DNA of 64,000 nt from an uncultured Oscillospiraceae bacterium (GCA_934597165.1 CAKTQP010000006.1:7696-71695), one strand, 5' to 3'; shown: positions 41,621 through 50,945, numbered from the stretch's first letter. Notes: generated by a model from the letters alone, not told the origin. A program made the numbers and translations.

Positions 41621-44275
41621 TTATTTCTGTAAGTAAGACCCTAAGATGTAATAGTATTTGGTGTTGATCTTCACCATCTGCCAGGTCTCGTCACCGACCA
41701 TCTTCTGCCCGCCGCCGATGACGGCAACCGGCGTCTTGGCAGCCAGAGAGGCGACGACGGCATAGTTGGTGCCCGCGCCGGAGCGGACGTTGACCTTCGC
41801 TTTGGTGGTGTACAGGGTCACGCTCTCCGCCTTCTTCAGGCTGGAGGAGGGGAGGTAATAGTAGCTGTTCTTGATGCGCAGCTTGTACCAGGTGTACCCG
41901 TTGGCTTTCTTGCTCCAACCCTTGACGATCTGCGCTGTACTGCCCTTGGCCAGGGTGCCCTTGGACGCATACTTGGTGCCTGCGCCGGAACGATAGGTGA
42001 CCTTGGCGGTGGTGGTGTACTTCACGCGGGTCTCCTGGGTCAGATACTTGCCCATCATGTAGTAGTACTTGCCGCTGATCTTGACCTTGTACCACTTCTG
42101 TCCGCTCACCGTCTGAGACCAGCCGAACACCACTTCCACCGGCTTGCCCTTGGCCACCTTCCCCTTGGAAGCGTACTTGGTGCCTGCGCCGGAGCGGTAG
42201 TTGATCTTGGCGGTGGTCACATAGGAGGCGGTGAGGGCGGTGATCTGAAAGGTCTTGGACAGGGAACCGCTGTAACTGCCCTGACCGGTGACCTTCACCG
42301 TAGCGGTGCCCGGTTCCTTGTTGCTGGAGTAGGTCACGGCGTAGTCTGTCCCGTTGACTAGTGTCTTACCGTTGTAGGTCACGGTCACGGAGGGCTTGAG
42401 CGCCTTGCCGGTGTAGGGGGTGGAGGTGTATTTCAGCACCACCGTGGTGTTAGAAGTGGTCAGCGCTTTGGAGCTGGACGCCTTGGTGAGATAGCTGCCC
42501 AGGATGTAGTAGTACTTGGAACCGATCTTGACCTGTTCCCAACGCTCCCCGCTGACGGCGACGGCTTTCCCGTTCACCACCGTCACCGGCGTGCCGGTGT
42601 AGATGTAGGAGGCTTTTTTCTGATCTGTCCCCGCCTTGGTGCGCACGTTCACATTTTTCTTGGCAGCCGAAGCCACAAAGGTCTCCGCCGGGGTCAGATG
42701 CTCTGCGGCAGCGTAATAGTAGCTGCTGCCCACCTTCACCTTGTGCCACTGGGCGCCGTCGGCGGTCTGGGAGCCGCCCTGCACCACCTGCACCTTGGAA
42801 CCGTTGGAGAAGGTGCCCTTGGCGGTGGCGGAGGTGGAGGCAGAGGCGTGATAGCTCAGGTCTTTGGCAGCGGTGTGGTTCTGCAAGACCTCCCGATCCA
42901 CATAGTCTTCATGAATGTAGTAGGCGTGACCGTTGTAGTTGAACTTGTACCACTTCTCCCCGCTCACCGTCTTGTGGTAGCCATACACCAGGTCGATGAC
43001 CGTCCCCTTGGACAGCGTCCCTGCCTTGGTGCCGCTGGTGCCGGGGGCCATGCGGTAGTTCACCGAAGAGGTGGTCACATAGGGGGTGGTCAGGGCGGTG
43101 GAGGCAGCCTCCGCCTTGGGGGTGGTATCGCCGGTGAAAGCGCCGTTCGCGGTAGTGGCGCCGGCAATCTTGGTGTTGGTGTACCAGAAATTGCAGTCCA
43201 CATTGCCTTTGACGCCATTGACCTTACCGATGATAGCATGATCACCAGCGTACTGCCAGAAGTCATAAGAGCCAGTGTAGCTGGTCTTGGTGGTCCAGTG
43301 GGCGATCCAGTTGGTATAGCTTGAGAACTTGGAGGAATTGAAGAAGACGTTGATCCAACCAGGGTTGCTGTACAGACCGCTGGAATAGCCTGCTGCGATG
43401 GCAGCGTTGCAGAAGGTGGTCACATATTTATCCCGGGTGGCTTTGGAGGTCTTTTTGTAGTTGTTATAGATGCGGTCATCGCTGCGCTGGGTGGTCTCAT
43501 AGTCGAACATCACCGGCAAGGTGATGCTGCTCTTGTAGGGCTTGAGCAGATTCAGCACATAGTTGGCCTCTTTTTTCGCCTCGGTAGCAGAGGTAGCGCC
43601 GGAGTAGTGGTAAATGCCCACCTTCAGTCCGGCAGCCAGAGCCCCGTTGAGGTTGGTTTTGAACTTGGGGTCGGTATACATGGTAAACTTGCTGATGGAG
43701 GTGTAGCTGGAACGGATGAACACGAAAGAGATACCGGCAGCCTTCACCTTGCTCCAGTCAACGGTGCCCTGCCACTGGGACACGTCGATGCCGTAGTAGA
43801 TGTACTTGGTCTTAGCGTGGGTGTGGGTAAAGGTCTTCCCGGTGTAGGGATTGGAACCGGCGGCGAAGGTGGCGATGCCGTCGTCCTGAGCGGCCTCCTG
43901 CTGCCGGGCGTATTCCTTGAGATACTGGGGGTCATCAATGGTGGGGTCGAAGGTGTCCAGCGCCTCCTGCACCTCCGCGTCGGTAGTGGGGATGTTGCCT
44001 GCTACCGGCGTCCGTTCTGGGAGGGAGTCGATGAGGGTCTCCGCTGTGTCTGCGTCAGCGGCTTTGGTGTCCTCAGGAGTATCTTCCGCAGGGGCAGCTT
44101 CCTCAGAGGTCTCCGCAGTGACCGCAGGCGTCTCCTCCTCGTCCACCACCACTGGCGTGCTGGATGGGGACACGGAGGGAGCGGGTTCCTCCACTGCCAG
44201 CGCAGCGCCGGGCAGGCAGCTGACGGAGAGGGAAAGGGTGAGCAATAGGGCTAGGGTACGTTTGATAGGATGCAT
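41621..44275 (-). CDS. Secreted GH25 lysozyme with six SH3b repeats
   Basis: An 884-aa protein. The start MHPIKRTLALLL at 44275 opens a signal peptide ending near ALAVEE. An acidic Thr/Glu/Ala/Pro spacer (to ~140) leads to the GH25 muramidase domain (~155-370): YYGIDVSQWQG, FVFIRSSY, the catalytic DxE in MFDYETT and FWQYAGD. Three SH3b repeats follow, then an MBG/Ig-like segment (VTVTYNGKTLVNGTDYAV), then three more SH3b repeats ending in ILGSYLQK. It should cleave the N-acetylmuramic-N-acetylglucosamine bond of peptidoglycan in the wall. Monocistronic, from a strong promoter with phased A-tracts upstream. Confidence 0.93.
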   Translation of the reverse strand: MHPIKRTLALLLTLSLSVSCLPGAALAVEEPAPSVSPSSTPVVVDEEETPAVTAETSEEAAPAEDTPEDTKAADADTAETLIDSLPERTPVAGNIPTTDAEVQEALDTFDPTIDDPQYLKEYARQQEAAQDDGIATFAAGSNPYTGKTFTHTHAKTKYIYYGIDVSQWQGTVDWSKVKAAGISFVFIRSSYTSISKFTMYTDPKFKTNLNGALAAGLKVGIYHYSGATSATEAKKEANYVLNLLKPYKSSITLPVMFDYETTQRSDDRIYNNYKKTSKATRDKYVTTFCNAAIAAGYSSGLYSNPGWINVFFNSSKFSSYTNWIAHWTTKTSYTGSYDFWQYAGDHAIIGKVNGVKGNVDCNFWYTNTKIAGATTANGAFTGDTTPKAEAASTALTTPYVTTSSVNYRMAPGTSGTKAGTLSKGTVIDLVYGYHKTVSGEKWYKFNYNGHAYYIHEDYVDREVLQNHTAAKDLSYHASASTSATAKGTFSNGSKVQVVQGGSQTADGAQWHKVKVGSSYYYAAAEHLTPAETFVASAAKKNVNVRTKAGTDQKKASYIYTGTPVTVVNGKAVAVSGERWEQVKIGSKYYYILGSYLTKASSSKALTTSNTTVVLKYTSTPYTGKALKPSVTVTYNGKTLVNGTDYAVTYSSNKEPGTATVKVTGQGSYSGSLSKTFQITALTASYVTTAKINYRSGAGTKYASKGKVAKGKPVEVVFGWSQTVSGQKWYKVKISGKYYYMMGKYLTQETRVKYTTTAKVTYRSGAGTKYASKGTLAKGSTAQIVKGWSKKANGYTWYKLRIKNSYYYLPSSSLKKAESVTLYTTKAKVNVRSGAGTNYAVVASLAAKTPVAVIGGGQKMVGDETWQMVKINTKYYYILGSYLQK

Positions 44276-44367
44276 AGTGGGGGTCGTTCCTTTCTCTTCT
44301 GACGGGCGGCACCATAAGGGGGAGCCGGGGGAAATAAACCGATGTGTTTCCATAACAATTACAAAAC

Positions 44368-44396
44368 AGTATACAAGAAGTAACGAAAAATGTCAA
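44368..44396 (-). promoter_or_regulatory. Promoter of the GH25 lysozyme gene
   Basis: On the - strand TTGACA (rc 44391-44396), 17-bp spacer, TATACT (rc 44368-44373). Confidence 0.85.
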
Positions 44397-44408
44397 CGCA
44401 AACCCCGG

Positions 44409-44513
44409 AAAAGGTTCTGAAAAGCCCTGGAACCGGAGAAAAAGGGGCAAAAACGTGGAAAAAGCTGTGAAAATGCGGAAAAGTGTACCCGGAAGGTTCG
44501 GGAGCGGAAAAAA
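44409..44513. promoter_or_regulatory. Helically phased A-tract array (predicted curved DNA)
   Basis: A4-A6 tracts begin at 44409, 44420, 44439, 44449, 44459, 44470, 44479 and 44508, with AA at 44431. Seven of the centres are spaced 9-11 bp, the helical repeat. The array starts 13 bp upstream of the lysozyme -35 and fills a 310-bp intergenic stretch between the two divergent promoters. Such arrays bend DNA and can act as UP-like activators. Confidence 0.7.
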
Positions 44514-44565
44514 CGGGGCCGTATCCAGGGGGAGCACGTGTAACGGATTTGTAACCGGGAAGCAG

Positions 44566-44594
44566 TTGACAAGGGAGCGGGGATAGCGTATCCT
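44566..44594 (+). promoter_or_regulatory. Promoter of the GntR-ABC operon
   Basis: TTGACA (44566-44571), 17-bp spacer, TATCCT (44589-44594). A second TATAAT at 44616-44621 lies inside the operator. Confidence 0.65.
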
Positions 44595-44604
44595 AGGAGG
44601 AACT

Positions 44605-44632
44605 GTATGAAACGGTATAATACAGTTCATAC
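44605..44632. promoter_or_regulatory. Candidate YtrA-type operator
   Basis: Inverted repeat GTATGAA (44605-44611) / TTCATAC (44626-44632), 14-bp gap, just downstream of the predicted transcription start. YtrA-subfamily GntR repressors commonly bind such sites in front of their own ABC operons. Confidence 0.65.
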
Positions 44633-44705
44633 GATCAACCGTCCCAAACCCGGAACGCGCCTCCGAAAGGAGTCCGGGGATGGGGACGCAAAGTGAGGTG
44701 ACTGC

Positions 44706-45086
44706 ATGATCACACTGGACTATCGGAGTCGGAAACCCCTCTACGATCAGCTGTGCGAGGCCATCGAGCGGATGGCCGCCTGCGGCGTCCTGGAGCCGGG
44801 CAGCCGACTGCCCTCCGTGCGGATGCTGGCGGAGGAATTGGCCATCAACCCCAACACGGTGCAGAAGGCCTATCGGATGCTGGAGCACAGCGGCGTCATC
44901 GAGACGGTGCCGGGCAAGGGCAGCTTCCTCTGTGACGGGGAACGGGCCAAGCAGCTGCAAAAAGAACGCAGCCGGCAAGCCCTCCTGGCTGGCATCCAAG
45001 CGGCACTGGACGCCGGCATGACCCCGCTGGAGATCCGGCAGGAAGGGGAAGCGTATTTGCAGGAAAAGGGGGCGAAACGACTATGA
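44706..45086 (+). CDS. GntR-family repressor, YtrA subfamily
   Basis: A 126-aa protein: N-terminal winged helix (KPLYDQLCEAIERMAA, LPSVRMLAEELAINPNTVQKAY) and only a short C-terminal extension (KAQ-like helices), the YtrA hallmark. It should repress its own operon until an envelope or antimicrobial signal arrives. Its stop overlaps the ATPase ATG by four bases. Confidence 0.93.
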   Translation: MITLDYRSRKPLYDQLCEAIERMAACGVLEPGSRLPSVRMLAEELAINPNTVQKAYRMLEHSGVIETVPGKGSFLCDGERAKQLQKERSRQALLAGIQAALDAGMTPLEIRQEGEAYLQEKGAKRL

Positions 45087-45994
45087 TCGAACTGAAGGAA
45101 TTCACCAAAAAATTCGGCGACGTCACCGCCGTGGATGCGGTCTCCTTCCAGGTGGAACCGGGGAGCATCTTCGGCCTGGTGGGCAGCAACGGCGCGGGCA
45201 AATCCACCCTCCTGCGCAGCATCTGCGGCGTCTACGAACCGGACGGCGGCCAGGTGCTCCTGGACGGGGAAGCGCCCTATGAGAACCCGGCCGTGAAGGG
45301 CAAGGTGTTCTTTGTCTCGGACTATCCCTATTTCATGAACCAGTTTGCCCTGAAGGACATGGCGGACTTTTTCCGGCGCATCTACCCCAACTGGAGCGAT
45401 GAGGAATACGCCCGCCTGCAAAAGATCTTCCCCTTGGATCCCAAGATGAAGATCCACAATATGTCCAAGGGGATGCAGCGCCAGGCGGCGCTGACCTGTG
45501 CGCTGGCCACCATGCCGGAGTACCTGCTCATGGACGAGGTGTTCGATGGCCTGGACCCGGTCATGCGCCAGCTGTTGAAGCGGGTTATCTCCGAGCGGGC
45601 GGCCGAGCGGCAGATGACCGTGGTCATCGCCAGCCACAACCTGCGGGAGCTGGAGGATTTCTGCGACCACGTGGGTCTCATCCACAAGGGCGGCGTGCTC
45701 TTCGAGCAGGAGCTGGACGAACTGAAGCTGGGCATCCACAAGGTGCAGGCGGTCTATCGTCCCGCCCTGGACAGCGAGGCGCTGGATGAGCTGCGGGACG
45801 CCCTGGACATCATCAAATTGGAAATTCAAGGAAGTATGGTGCGCTTTGTGGCACGGGGGAGCGAGGAAGAGATCGACCGCGTGATGCAGCACCGCAATAC
45901 CATCTTCTACGAGACCCTCCCCCTGTCTCTGGAAGAAGTGTTTATCAGTGAAATGGAGGCGGCAGGCTATGACCTTGACAGAATCCTCTCGTAA
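45083..45994 (+). CDS. ABC transporter ATP-binding protein
   Basis: A 303-aa ATPase: Walker A GSNGAGKSTLL, signature NMSKGMQRQAAL (a MSKGM variant of LSGGQ), Walker B EYLLMDEVFDGLD and H-loop IASHNLRELE. It resembles the YtrB/BcrA group of drug-export or sensing ATPases. Coupled with the GntR gene upstream, and its end overlaps the permease by 26 bp. Confidence 0.95.
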   Translation: MIELKEFTKKFGDVTAVDAVSFQVEPGSIFGLVGSNGAGKSTLLRSICGVYEPDGGQVLLDGEAPYENPAVKGKVFFVSDYPYFMNQFALKDMADFFRRIYPNWSDEEYARLQKIFPLDPKMKIHNMSKGMQRQAALTCALATMPEYLLMDEVFDGLDPVMRQLLKRVISERAAERQMTVVIASHNLRELEDFCDHVGLIHKGGVLFEQELDELKLGIHKVQAVYRPALDSEALDELRDALDIIKLEIQGSMVRFVARGSEEEIDRVMQHRNTIFYETLPLSLEEVFISEMEAAGYDLDRILS

Positions 45995-48104
45995 GGGCAC
46001 CGCCCTTGCCCAGTTCCGGCAGATCTACCGCTGGCAGATGAAACGCAATCGCTTGGTCTCCCTCCTCTGCCTGGGGCTGACCTTGCTCTGCTTCACCGTG
46101 GTACACCTGTGCGAGAGCGCCCGGAGCTACCATGACTACTTCAACAGCCCCGACAATTGGTGGGAGAACGTCACCCAGGAATACCTGGCCAAACAGTTCA
46201 GCAGCGCGGTGGCCTACAACCTGAAATCGGAGATCGCCACCATCTTGATCCCCCTCCTGCTGGTGTTCCTTATCGTCAGCTCCATCCAAACCTTCCAGTA
46301 TATGCACAAACGGCGCAGCGTAGACCTGTTCCACGCCCTGCCCGTCCGTCGCACCCCCCTGCTGTTGGGGAACATGGCGGCCATCGGCACCGTGCTGGCA
46401 GTCATCGCCATCCTGAACCTGGCCATCTGCGGTGTGGCGGATATGGCCATGGGCGCCACGGGGGACTACAGTGCCGGTTGGCTCCTGGGACTCATGGGCT
46501 ATATGCTCCTCCTCCTGGCAGCCTCCCTCTGCGGCACCGTCTTTTTGCTGGTGTCCTGCGGCACCGTCAGCGGTGCGGTCATTGCCGGCATCTTGCTCAC
46601 CGTAGGCTGGCCCCTCCTGGTCATCTGCGGCGCCAGCATCATTCAGGACAGCCTCCCCGGCTGCCAGCTGGTGGCCTCCGGCGCCGTCCTCACCGCCCTG
46701 ACCCCCTATCTGGCCCTGTTCGTGCCCTATTCCAGCGGGGGAGAGATGCTCCTGTCCGTAGCCCTCATGGGCGATCAGACCTATGAGAGCGGCACTGCCC
46801 TGAGCAATGGAGCCATGTCCGTGTGGCTCATCCTCTGGTGGATCCTGGTCACCGCCGTCCTCCTGGCCGGCTGTATCCTGGTCTACCGGAAGCGCAAGAG
46901 CGAAGCGGCGGAGAACAACTTCTCCTATCCTGTCCTGCGCATCATCATCCGCTTCATCATCTCCGGCGCCATGGGCCTGGGCTGTGCCCTCTTCTTCGGC
47001 AGCCTGAGCAAGAGCAACGTGGTCTTCTACGTCACCGCCGTCCTGGCCTCCCTCGTGACCCATGGTATCACCCAGATCATCTGGGTTCGCGGCCTCCGGG
47101 AGCTGACCCGCAGCCTGATCTATTACGCCGGATTGGCCGTGGCCATGGCCGTGTTCTTCGTAGGGGTGGCCACCGGCGGCTTAGGATATGTCAACCGCAT
47201 CCCGGCGGTGGAGAACGTGGATTATGTCCGGATCGAGCTGCCTGGTTTCCACTACGACGACTCCAAAGAGACCTACCTCTATAACCGTAGCAGCAACCTG
47301 TCGGTGGATCGCATCGACCCGGAGAGCGAGGAGGAAGAGCCGGTCTCCTTCTCCGTCAATCCCAAGCTCCGGAAGCTGGAGAGCATCCAGACCGTTCAGG
47401 CCTTGCACCAGGTGGTCATCGACCAGTATGAAACGCCCTACCTGCCCATCCAGGAGACTGGCGACTACCGCTGCACCCTGACCTATACCCTGAAGGACGG
47501 GGGCCAGCTGGTACGCGGCTACACCCTCCCCGGTCAGGATCAGGACTTGGGCAACACCGACGACTACACCGAGGAACCCCACGGCACGCCGGAGCTGCTG
47601 CAAGCCATGGCGGACGTGGTGCACCTGGATGAGGTGCAAACGTTCACGCTGATGGACTTCTATACCGCTGACCGCGTGGAGAACGTGCGGGTAGAGGAGG
47701 AAGACAGCGATGGCAACGTGACCCTCCACGGGGAACCGGCCGATGAGCTGACCGACAAGCAGAAGAAAGCAGTGTGGGACACCTTCCTGAAAGAGCTGAA
47801 CAGCGACCACTTCGCTTGGACCTACAAGGAGACCACCAGCACCGTGGGCGAGACCTGCTACTACATCGACGTAGATGCCGAGTGGCCGGGGACGGAGTGG
47901 CCGGAGAAGCTGGAAACCCTGATTCGGGAGAACAGCGACCTGGACGACTTTGCCCCGGAGACCAAGTCCAAGCTCACCATGAACAGCCTCTACTATTTCA
48001 ATGTCCCCAAGAGCTGTACCAAGACCCGTGCCCTCATCGACAAGATGATCGGCAAGAACATCCAAAAAGGCGACGTCATCACCGACGAGAAAGATACCTA
48101 CTAA
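45969..48104 (+). CDS. ABC transporter permease with large extracytoplasmic domain
   Basis: A 711-aa protein. The start MTLTESSRKG at 45969 has GGAGG nine bases upstream. About ten N-terminal helices (to ~residue 410) are followed by a ~300-residue soluble C-terminal region with acidic and aromatic patches (from VENVDYVRIELPGFHYDD), predicted outside the membrane. This matches YtrC/YtrD-like permeases of GntR-regulated operons. Function is probably envelope-stress response or peptide sensing/export. Confidence 0.85.
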   Translation: MTLTESSRKGTALAQFRQIYRWQMKRNRLVSLLCLGLTLLCFTVVHLCESARSYHDYFNSPDNWWENVTQEYLAKQFSSAVAYNLKSEIATILIPLLLVFLIVSSIQTFQYMHKRRSVDLFHALPVRRTPLLLGNMAAIGTVLAVIAILNLAICGVADMAMGATGDYSAGWLLGLMGYMLLLLAASLCGTVFLLVSCGTVSGAVIAGILLTVGWPLLVICGASIIQDSLPGCQLVASGAVLTALTPYLALFVPYSSGGEMLLSVALMGDQTYESGTALSNGAMSVWLILWWILVTAVLLAGCILVYRKRKSEAAENNFSYPVLRIIIRFIISGAMGLGCALFFGSLSKSNVVFYVTAVLASLVTHGITQIIWVRGLRELTRSLIYYAGLAVAMAVFFVGVATGGLGYVNRIPAVENVDYVRIELPGFHYDDSKETYLYNRSSNLSVDRIDPESEEEEPVSFSVNPKLRKLESIQTVQALHQVVIDQYETPYLPIQETGDYRCTLTYTLKDGGQLVRGYTLPGQDQDLGNTDDYTEEPHGTPELLQAMADVVHLDEVQTFTLMDFYTADRVENVRVEEEDSDGNVTLHGEPADELTDKQKKAVWDTFLKELNSDHFAWTYKETTSTVGETCYYIDVDAEWPGTEWPEKLETLIRENSDLDDFAPETKSKLTMNSLYYFNVPKSCTKTRALIDKMIGKNIQKGDVITDEKDTY

Positions 48105-48114
48105 AATACGAAAA

Positions 48115-48146
48115 AACTGCCTCGGAACCTTCCGAGGCAGTTTTAT
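48115..48146. terminator. Bidirectional terminator
   Basis: AACTGCCTCGGAA / TTCCGAGGCAGTT with A-run and T-run flanks, between the ABC operon and thrS. The same core ACTGCCTCGGAA recurs at 63796. Confidence 0.9.
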
Positions 48147-48158
48147 TTTGCGCAGTGA

Positions 48159-49907
48159 TTACTTGATGGCCATGGTATCCACTTCGTCCTTCAGCAGTGC
48201 AGCGAAGGCGTCCAGGCTCATGGCGCCCAGATCTTCGCCGGTGCGGTGACGGATGGAAACGGTGTTGTTCTCCATGTCCTTATCGCCCACGACCACCATG
48301 TAGGGGATCTTCATGGTCTGTGCTTCGCGGATCTTGTAGCCCAGCTTTTCGCTTCTGTGATCCACTTCCACCCGGAAGCCAGCGTCATCCAGTGCCTTTG
48401 CCACGCCGTCTGCGTATTCAGCCGCACGGTCGGTGACGGGCAGCACCTTGACCTGAACGGGAGTCAGCCATGCGGGGAAGGCACCGCCGAAATGCTCGGT
48501 GATGACGCCGATGAACCGTTCGATGGAGCCCAGCACCACGCGGTGGATCATGACGGGGCGATGCTTCTCGCCGTCCGCGCCGGTGTATTCCAGCTCGAAC
48601 CGTTCGGGCATCTGCATATCCAGCTGGATGGTGCCGCACTGCCAGGTGCGTCCCAGGGAGTCGGCCAGATGGAAGTCCAGCTTGGGGCCGTAGAAGGCGC
48701 CGTCGCCCTCGTTGATGACAAATTCCTTGCCCATGTCGGTGATGGCCTTCTTGAGGGTCTCGGTGGCGAAATCCCAGGTCTTTTCATCGCCGATGTGGTC
48801 TTCCGGCATGGTGGACACTTCGATCTGATAGGTCAGGCCAAAGACGGAGTAAACTTCATCGAACAGACGCACGACGTTCTGGATCTCTTCCTCCATCTGA
48901 TCCCAGGTCATAAAGATGTGGGCGTCGTCCTGGGTGAAGCAGCGGACACGGAACAGACCGTGGAGGGCGCCGGACAGCTCATGACGGTGCACCAGACCCA
49001 GTTCGGCCATGCGCAGAGGCAGGTCACGATAGGAGTGGGGCTCGGTCTTGTAGACCAGCATACCGCCCGGACAGTTCATGGGCTTGACGGCATAATCTTC
49101 GCCGTCGATGACGGTGGTGTACATATTTTCCTTGTAATGTTCCCAGTGACCGGAACGATGCCACAGCTCCTGGTTCAGGATGATGGGGGTGGAGATTTCC
49201 ACATAGCCATACTTCTTATGCACCTTGCGCCAGTAGTCCAGCAGGGTGTTCCGCAGCACCATGCCCTTGGGCAGGAAGAAGGGGAAGCCGGGGCCCTCTT
49301 CCATCAGGGTGAACAGACCCAGTTCCTTACCCAGACGGCGATGGTCGCGCTTTTTCGCTTCTTCGATCTGCTTCAGATAAGCGTCCAGCTCGTCCTTCTT
49401 GGGGAAAGCGATGCCGTAGATTCTCTGCAAAACCTGACGGTTGGAGTCACCACGCCAGTAAGCGGAGTTGCAGGCGGTCAGCTTGATGGCGTTGCCCTTG
49501 ACTCGGCCGGTGGAGTCCAGATGGGGGCCTGCGCACAGGTCGGTGAACTCACCCTGCTTGTAGAAGCTGATGATGGCGTCTTCGGGCAGGTCGTTGATGA
49601 GCTCCACCTTGTAAGGCTCGTCCTTCATCAGTTCCAGAGCCTCTGCACGGGGCAGCTCAAAGCGTTCCAGCTTCAGCTTTTCCTTGCAGATCTTGCGCAT
49701 CTCAGCTTCGATCTGAGTCATGATCTCAGGGGTGAAGGCGGTGGGGGAGTCGATGTCATAGTAGAAGCCGTTGGCGATAGCGGGGCCGATGGCCAGCTTC
49801 ACGTCGGGATACAGACGCTTGACCGCCTGGGCGAGGATGTGGGAACAGGTGTGCCAGTAAGTCTTGCGATACTGTTCGTTTTCAAAGGTGTACTGATTGT
49901 CAGCCAT
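48159..49907 (-). CDS. thrS: Threonyl-tRNA synthetase lacking the N-terminal TGS domain
   Basis: A 582-aa class II synthetase. It begins MADNQYTFENEQYRKTYWHT, directly at the editing domain (HILAQAVKRLYPD), and so lacks the ~60-residue TGS domain of the common 640-aa form. The editing-site GPHLDSTGRV variant, class II motif 2 (FRVRCFTQDDAHIF), zinc ligands (Cys of MNCPGGM) and motif 3 (VVLGSIERFIGVITEH) are intact. It charges tRNA(Thr). Controlled by a Thr T-box leader. TGS-less ThrRS is known in some Clostridia. Confidence 0.96.
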   Translation of the reverse strand: MADNQYTFENEQYRKTYWHTCSHILAQAVKRLYPDVKLAIGPAIANGFYYDIDSPTAFTPEIMTQIEAEMRKICKEKLKLERFELPRAEALELMKDEPYKVELINDLPEDAIISFYKQGEFTDLCAGPHLDSTGRVKGNAIKLTACNSAYWRGDSNRQVLQRIYGIAFPKKDELDAYLKQIEEAKKRDHRRLGKELGLFTLMEEGPGFPFFLPKGMVLRNTLLDYWRKVHKKYGYVEISTPIILNQELWHRSGHWEHYKENMYTTVIDGEDYAVKPMNCPGGMLVYKTEPHSYRDLPLRMAELGLVHRHELSGALHGLFRVRCFTQDDAHIFMTWDQMEEEIQNVVRLFDEVYSVFGLTYQIEVSTMPEDHIGDEKTWDFATETLKKAITDMGKEFVINEGDGAFYGPKLDFHLADSLGRTWQCGTIQLDMQMPERFELEYTGADGEKHRPVMIHRVVLGSIERFIGVITEHFGGAFPAWLTPVQVKVLPVTDRAAEYADGVAKALDDAGFRVEVDHRSEKLGYKIREAQTMKIPYMVVVGDKDMENNTVSIRHRTGEDLGAMSLDAFAALLKDEVDTMAIK

Positions 49908-50065
49908 TTCAAATTCCTCCTAAGTCGCTTTTTGAAAAAAGCTCCGCAAAAACTTTACGGCGCTGCGCGGTGGTTCGACGAAAAGAACAGCCACGAGGCA
50001 GTTATTTGCGGAAATCAAACCCCGTAGGGTCATTTCGGTTTTGGGGTGAATCTATCTCAAAAAGT

Positions 50066-50316
50066 AAGAAAACCCACCCCCGGTCAAATACCAGGGGTGG
50101 GATAAAAAATCTTATCTCACGGTTCCACCCTGCTTGCGTTATGATCCCATAACGCCGCTTCGTTGGCTGTAACGTGCCTTTCCCGGAGCGTCTTACTCAG
50201 TTCGACGCCCAGCTCGGAGGTGGTTTTACGGGGGTCCGGTGGCAGGCTTCCAGCCGCTGGCCTGCGTTCTCTGTACCGCACGTTGCAATCCGCTTTTGTC
50301 CTCGTCGGTGCTGTTA
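50066..50316 (-). promoter_or_regulatory. T-box leader of thrS, Thr (ACC) specifier
   Basis: On the - strand: Stem I start ACAGAGAACGC, specifier ACC (rc 50222-50224) six bases before GAGC, T-box AGGGTGGAACCGTG (rc 50118-50131), and terminator CCCACCCC / GGGGTGGG (50073-50080 with 50094-50101) followed by TTTTCT. Uncharged tRNA(Thr) should promote read-through. Confidence 0.93.
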
Positions 50317-50322
50317 TCCCAT

Positions 50323-50351
50323 ACGTTAGCACTTCCGATGGGAAATGTCAA
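50323..50351 (-). promoter_or_regulatory. Promoter of thrS
   Basis: On the - strand TTGACA (rc 50346-50351), 17-bp spacer, TAACGT (rc 50323-50328). It partly overlaps the stop region of the upstream small gene. Confidence 0.8.
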
Positions 50352-50599
50352 GCCTTGGTTTGGGAAAAGGGGCAGTTGGAAAGGTGAGGGCAGGGTGTGG
50401 CTGGATGGTTGTAGTCTCCGTTGGACGGCTCCCACTGGGGGCAGACGCTGGATTCTTCTCGTTTGCGGCTCCGCTGATTGAGGATGCAGTGACCATAGTG
50501 GAGGGGAGAGAAGCTGCCCAGATGGCAGTAGTAGTGGGCGCGAAAATGCTGGCAGTTGGCGCAGAATGGGCCTTGGTGTTTTTCTGATATGGGCAGCAT
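50348..50599 (-). CDS. Small Cys/His-rich putative zinc-binding protein
   Basis: An 83-aa protein with a strong AGGAGGG site 6 bases before the ATG. The first ~60 residues contain CxxCxHF, HYYC, HYGHC and later VCPQWEP, a spacing of metal-binding Cys/His pairs seen in short Firmicute proteins of unknown function. The tail repeats CP..C. No named family is assigned. It lies directly upstream of the thrS promoter on the same strand. Confidence 0.65.
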   Translation of the reverse strand: MLPISEKHQGPFCANCQHFRAHYYCHLGSFSPLHYGHCILNQRSRKREESSVCPQWEPSNGDYNHPATPCPHLSNCPFSQTKA

Positions 50600-50738
50600 G
50601 GCGATCCCTCCTGCTGGGAGTATACCAGAAAAACAGGATGAGTGTTGTTTTTAACCTGAAATAGATTAAAACAAGTTGTTTTATCTATTTTTCCGTTACA
50701 ATGCTTTATGGTACAGTATGAAGCATAGGAGGGATATT

Positions 50739-50945
50739 TTGAAAAAAGAAGAACGACTGCGGTTATTGCGAGAATATCACAAGCTATCACAGCGAGAAAT
50801 AGCAAAGGTGCTGAATATGTCACAAACCGGTTACTCCAAATACGAAACGGGAGAGAACGACATACCAACATCTATTTTGATTCACTTAGCGGAATACTAT
50901 CATGTGAGCATAGATTACCTGCTGGGATGTACCGACCACTGGTGA
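50739..50945 (+). CDS. Small XRE-family regulator, TTG start
   Basis: A 68-aa protein if read from TTG 50739, with AGGAGGG ending five bases upstream. The nearby ATG at 50718 would place that site inside the coding region. The Cro/CI helix-turn-helix is LRLLREYHKLSQREIAKVL then MSQTGYSKYETG, with IDYLLGCTDHW at the end. Codons are AT-richer than in the surrounding housekeeping genes. Probably a self-contained accessory regulator. Confidence 0.85.
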   Translation: MKKEERLRLLREYHKLSQREIAKVLNMSQTGYSKYETGENDIPTSILIHLAEYYHVSIDYLLGCTDHW

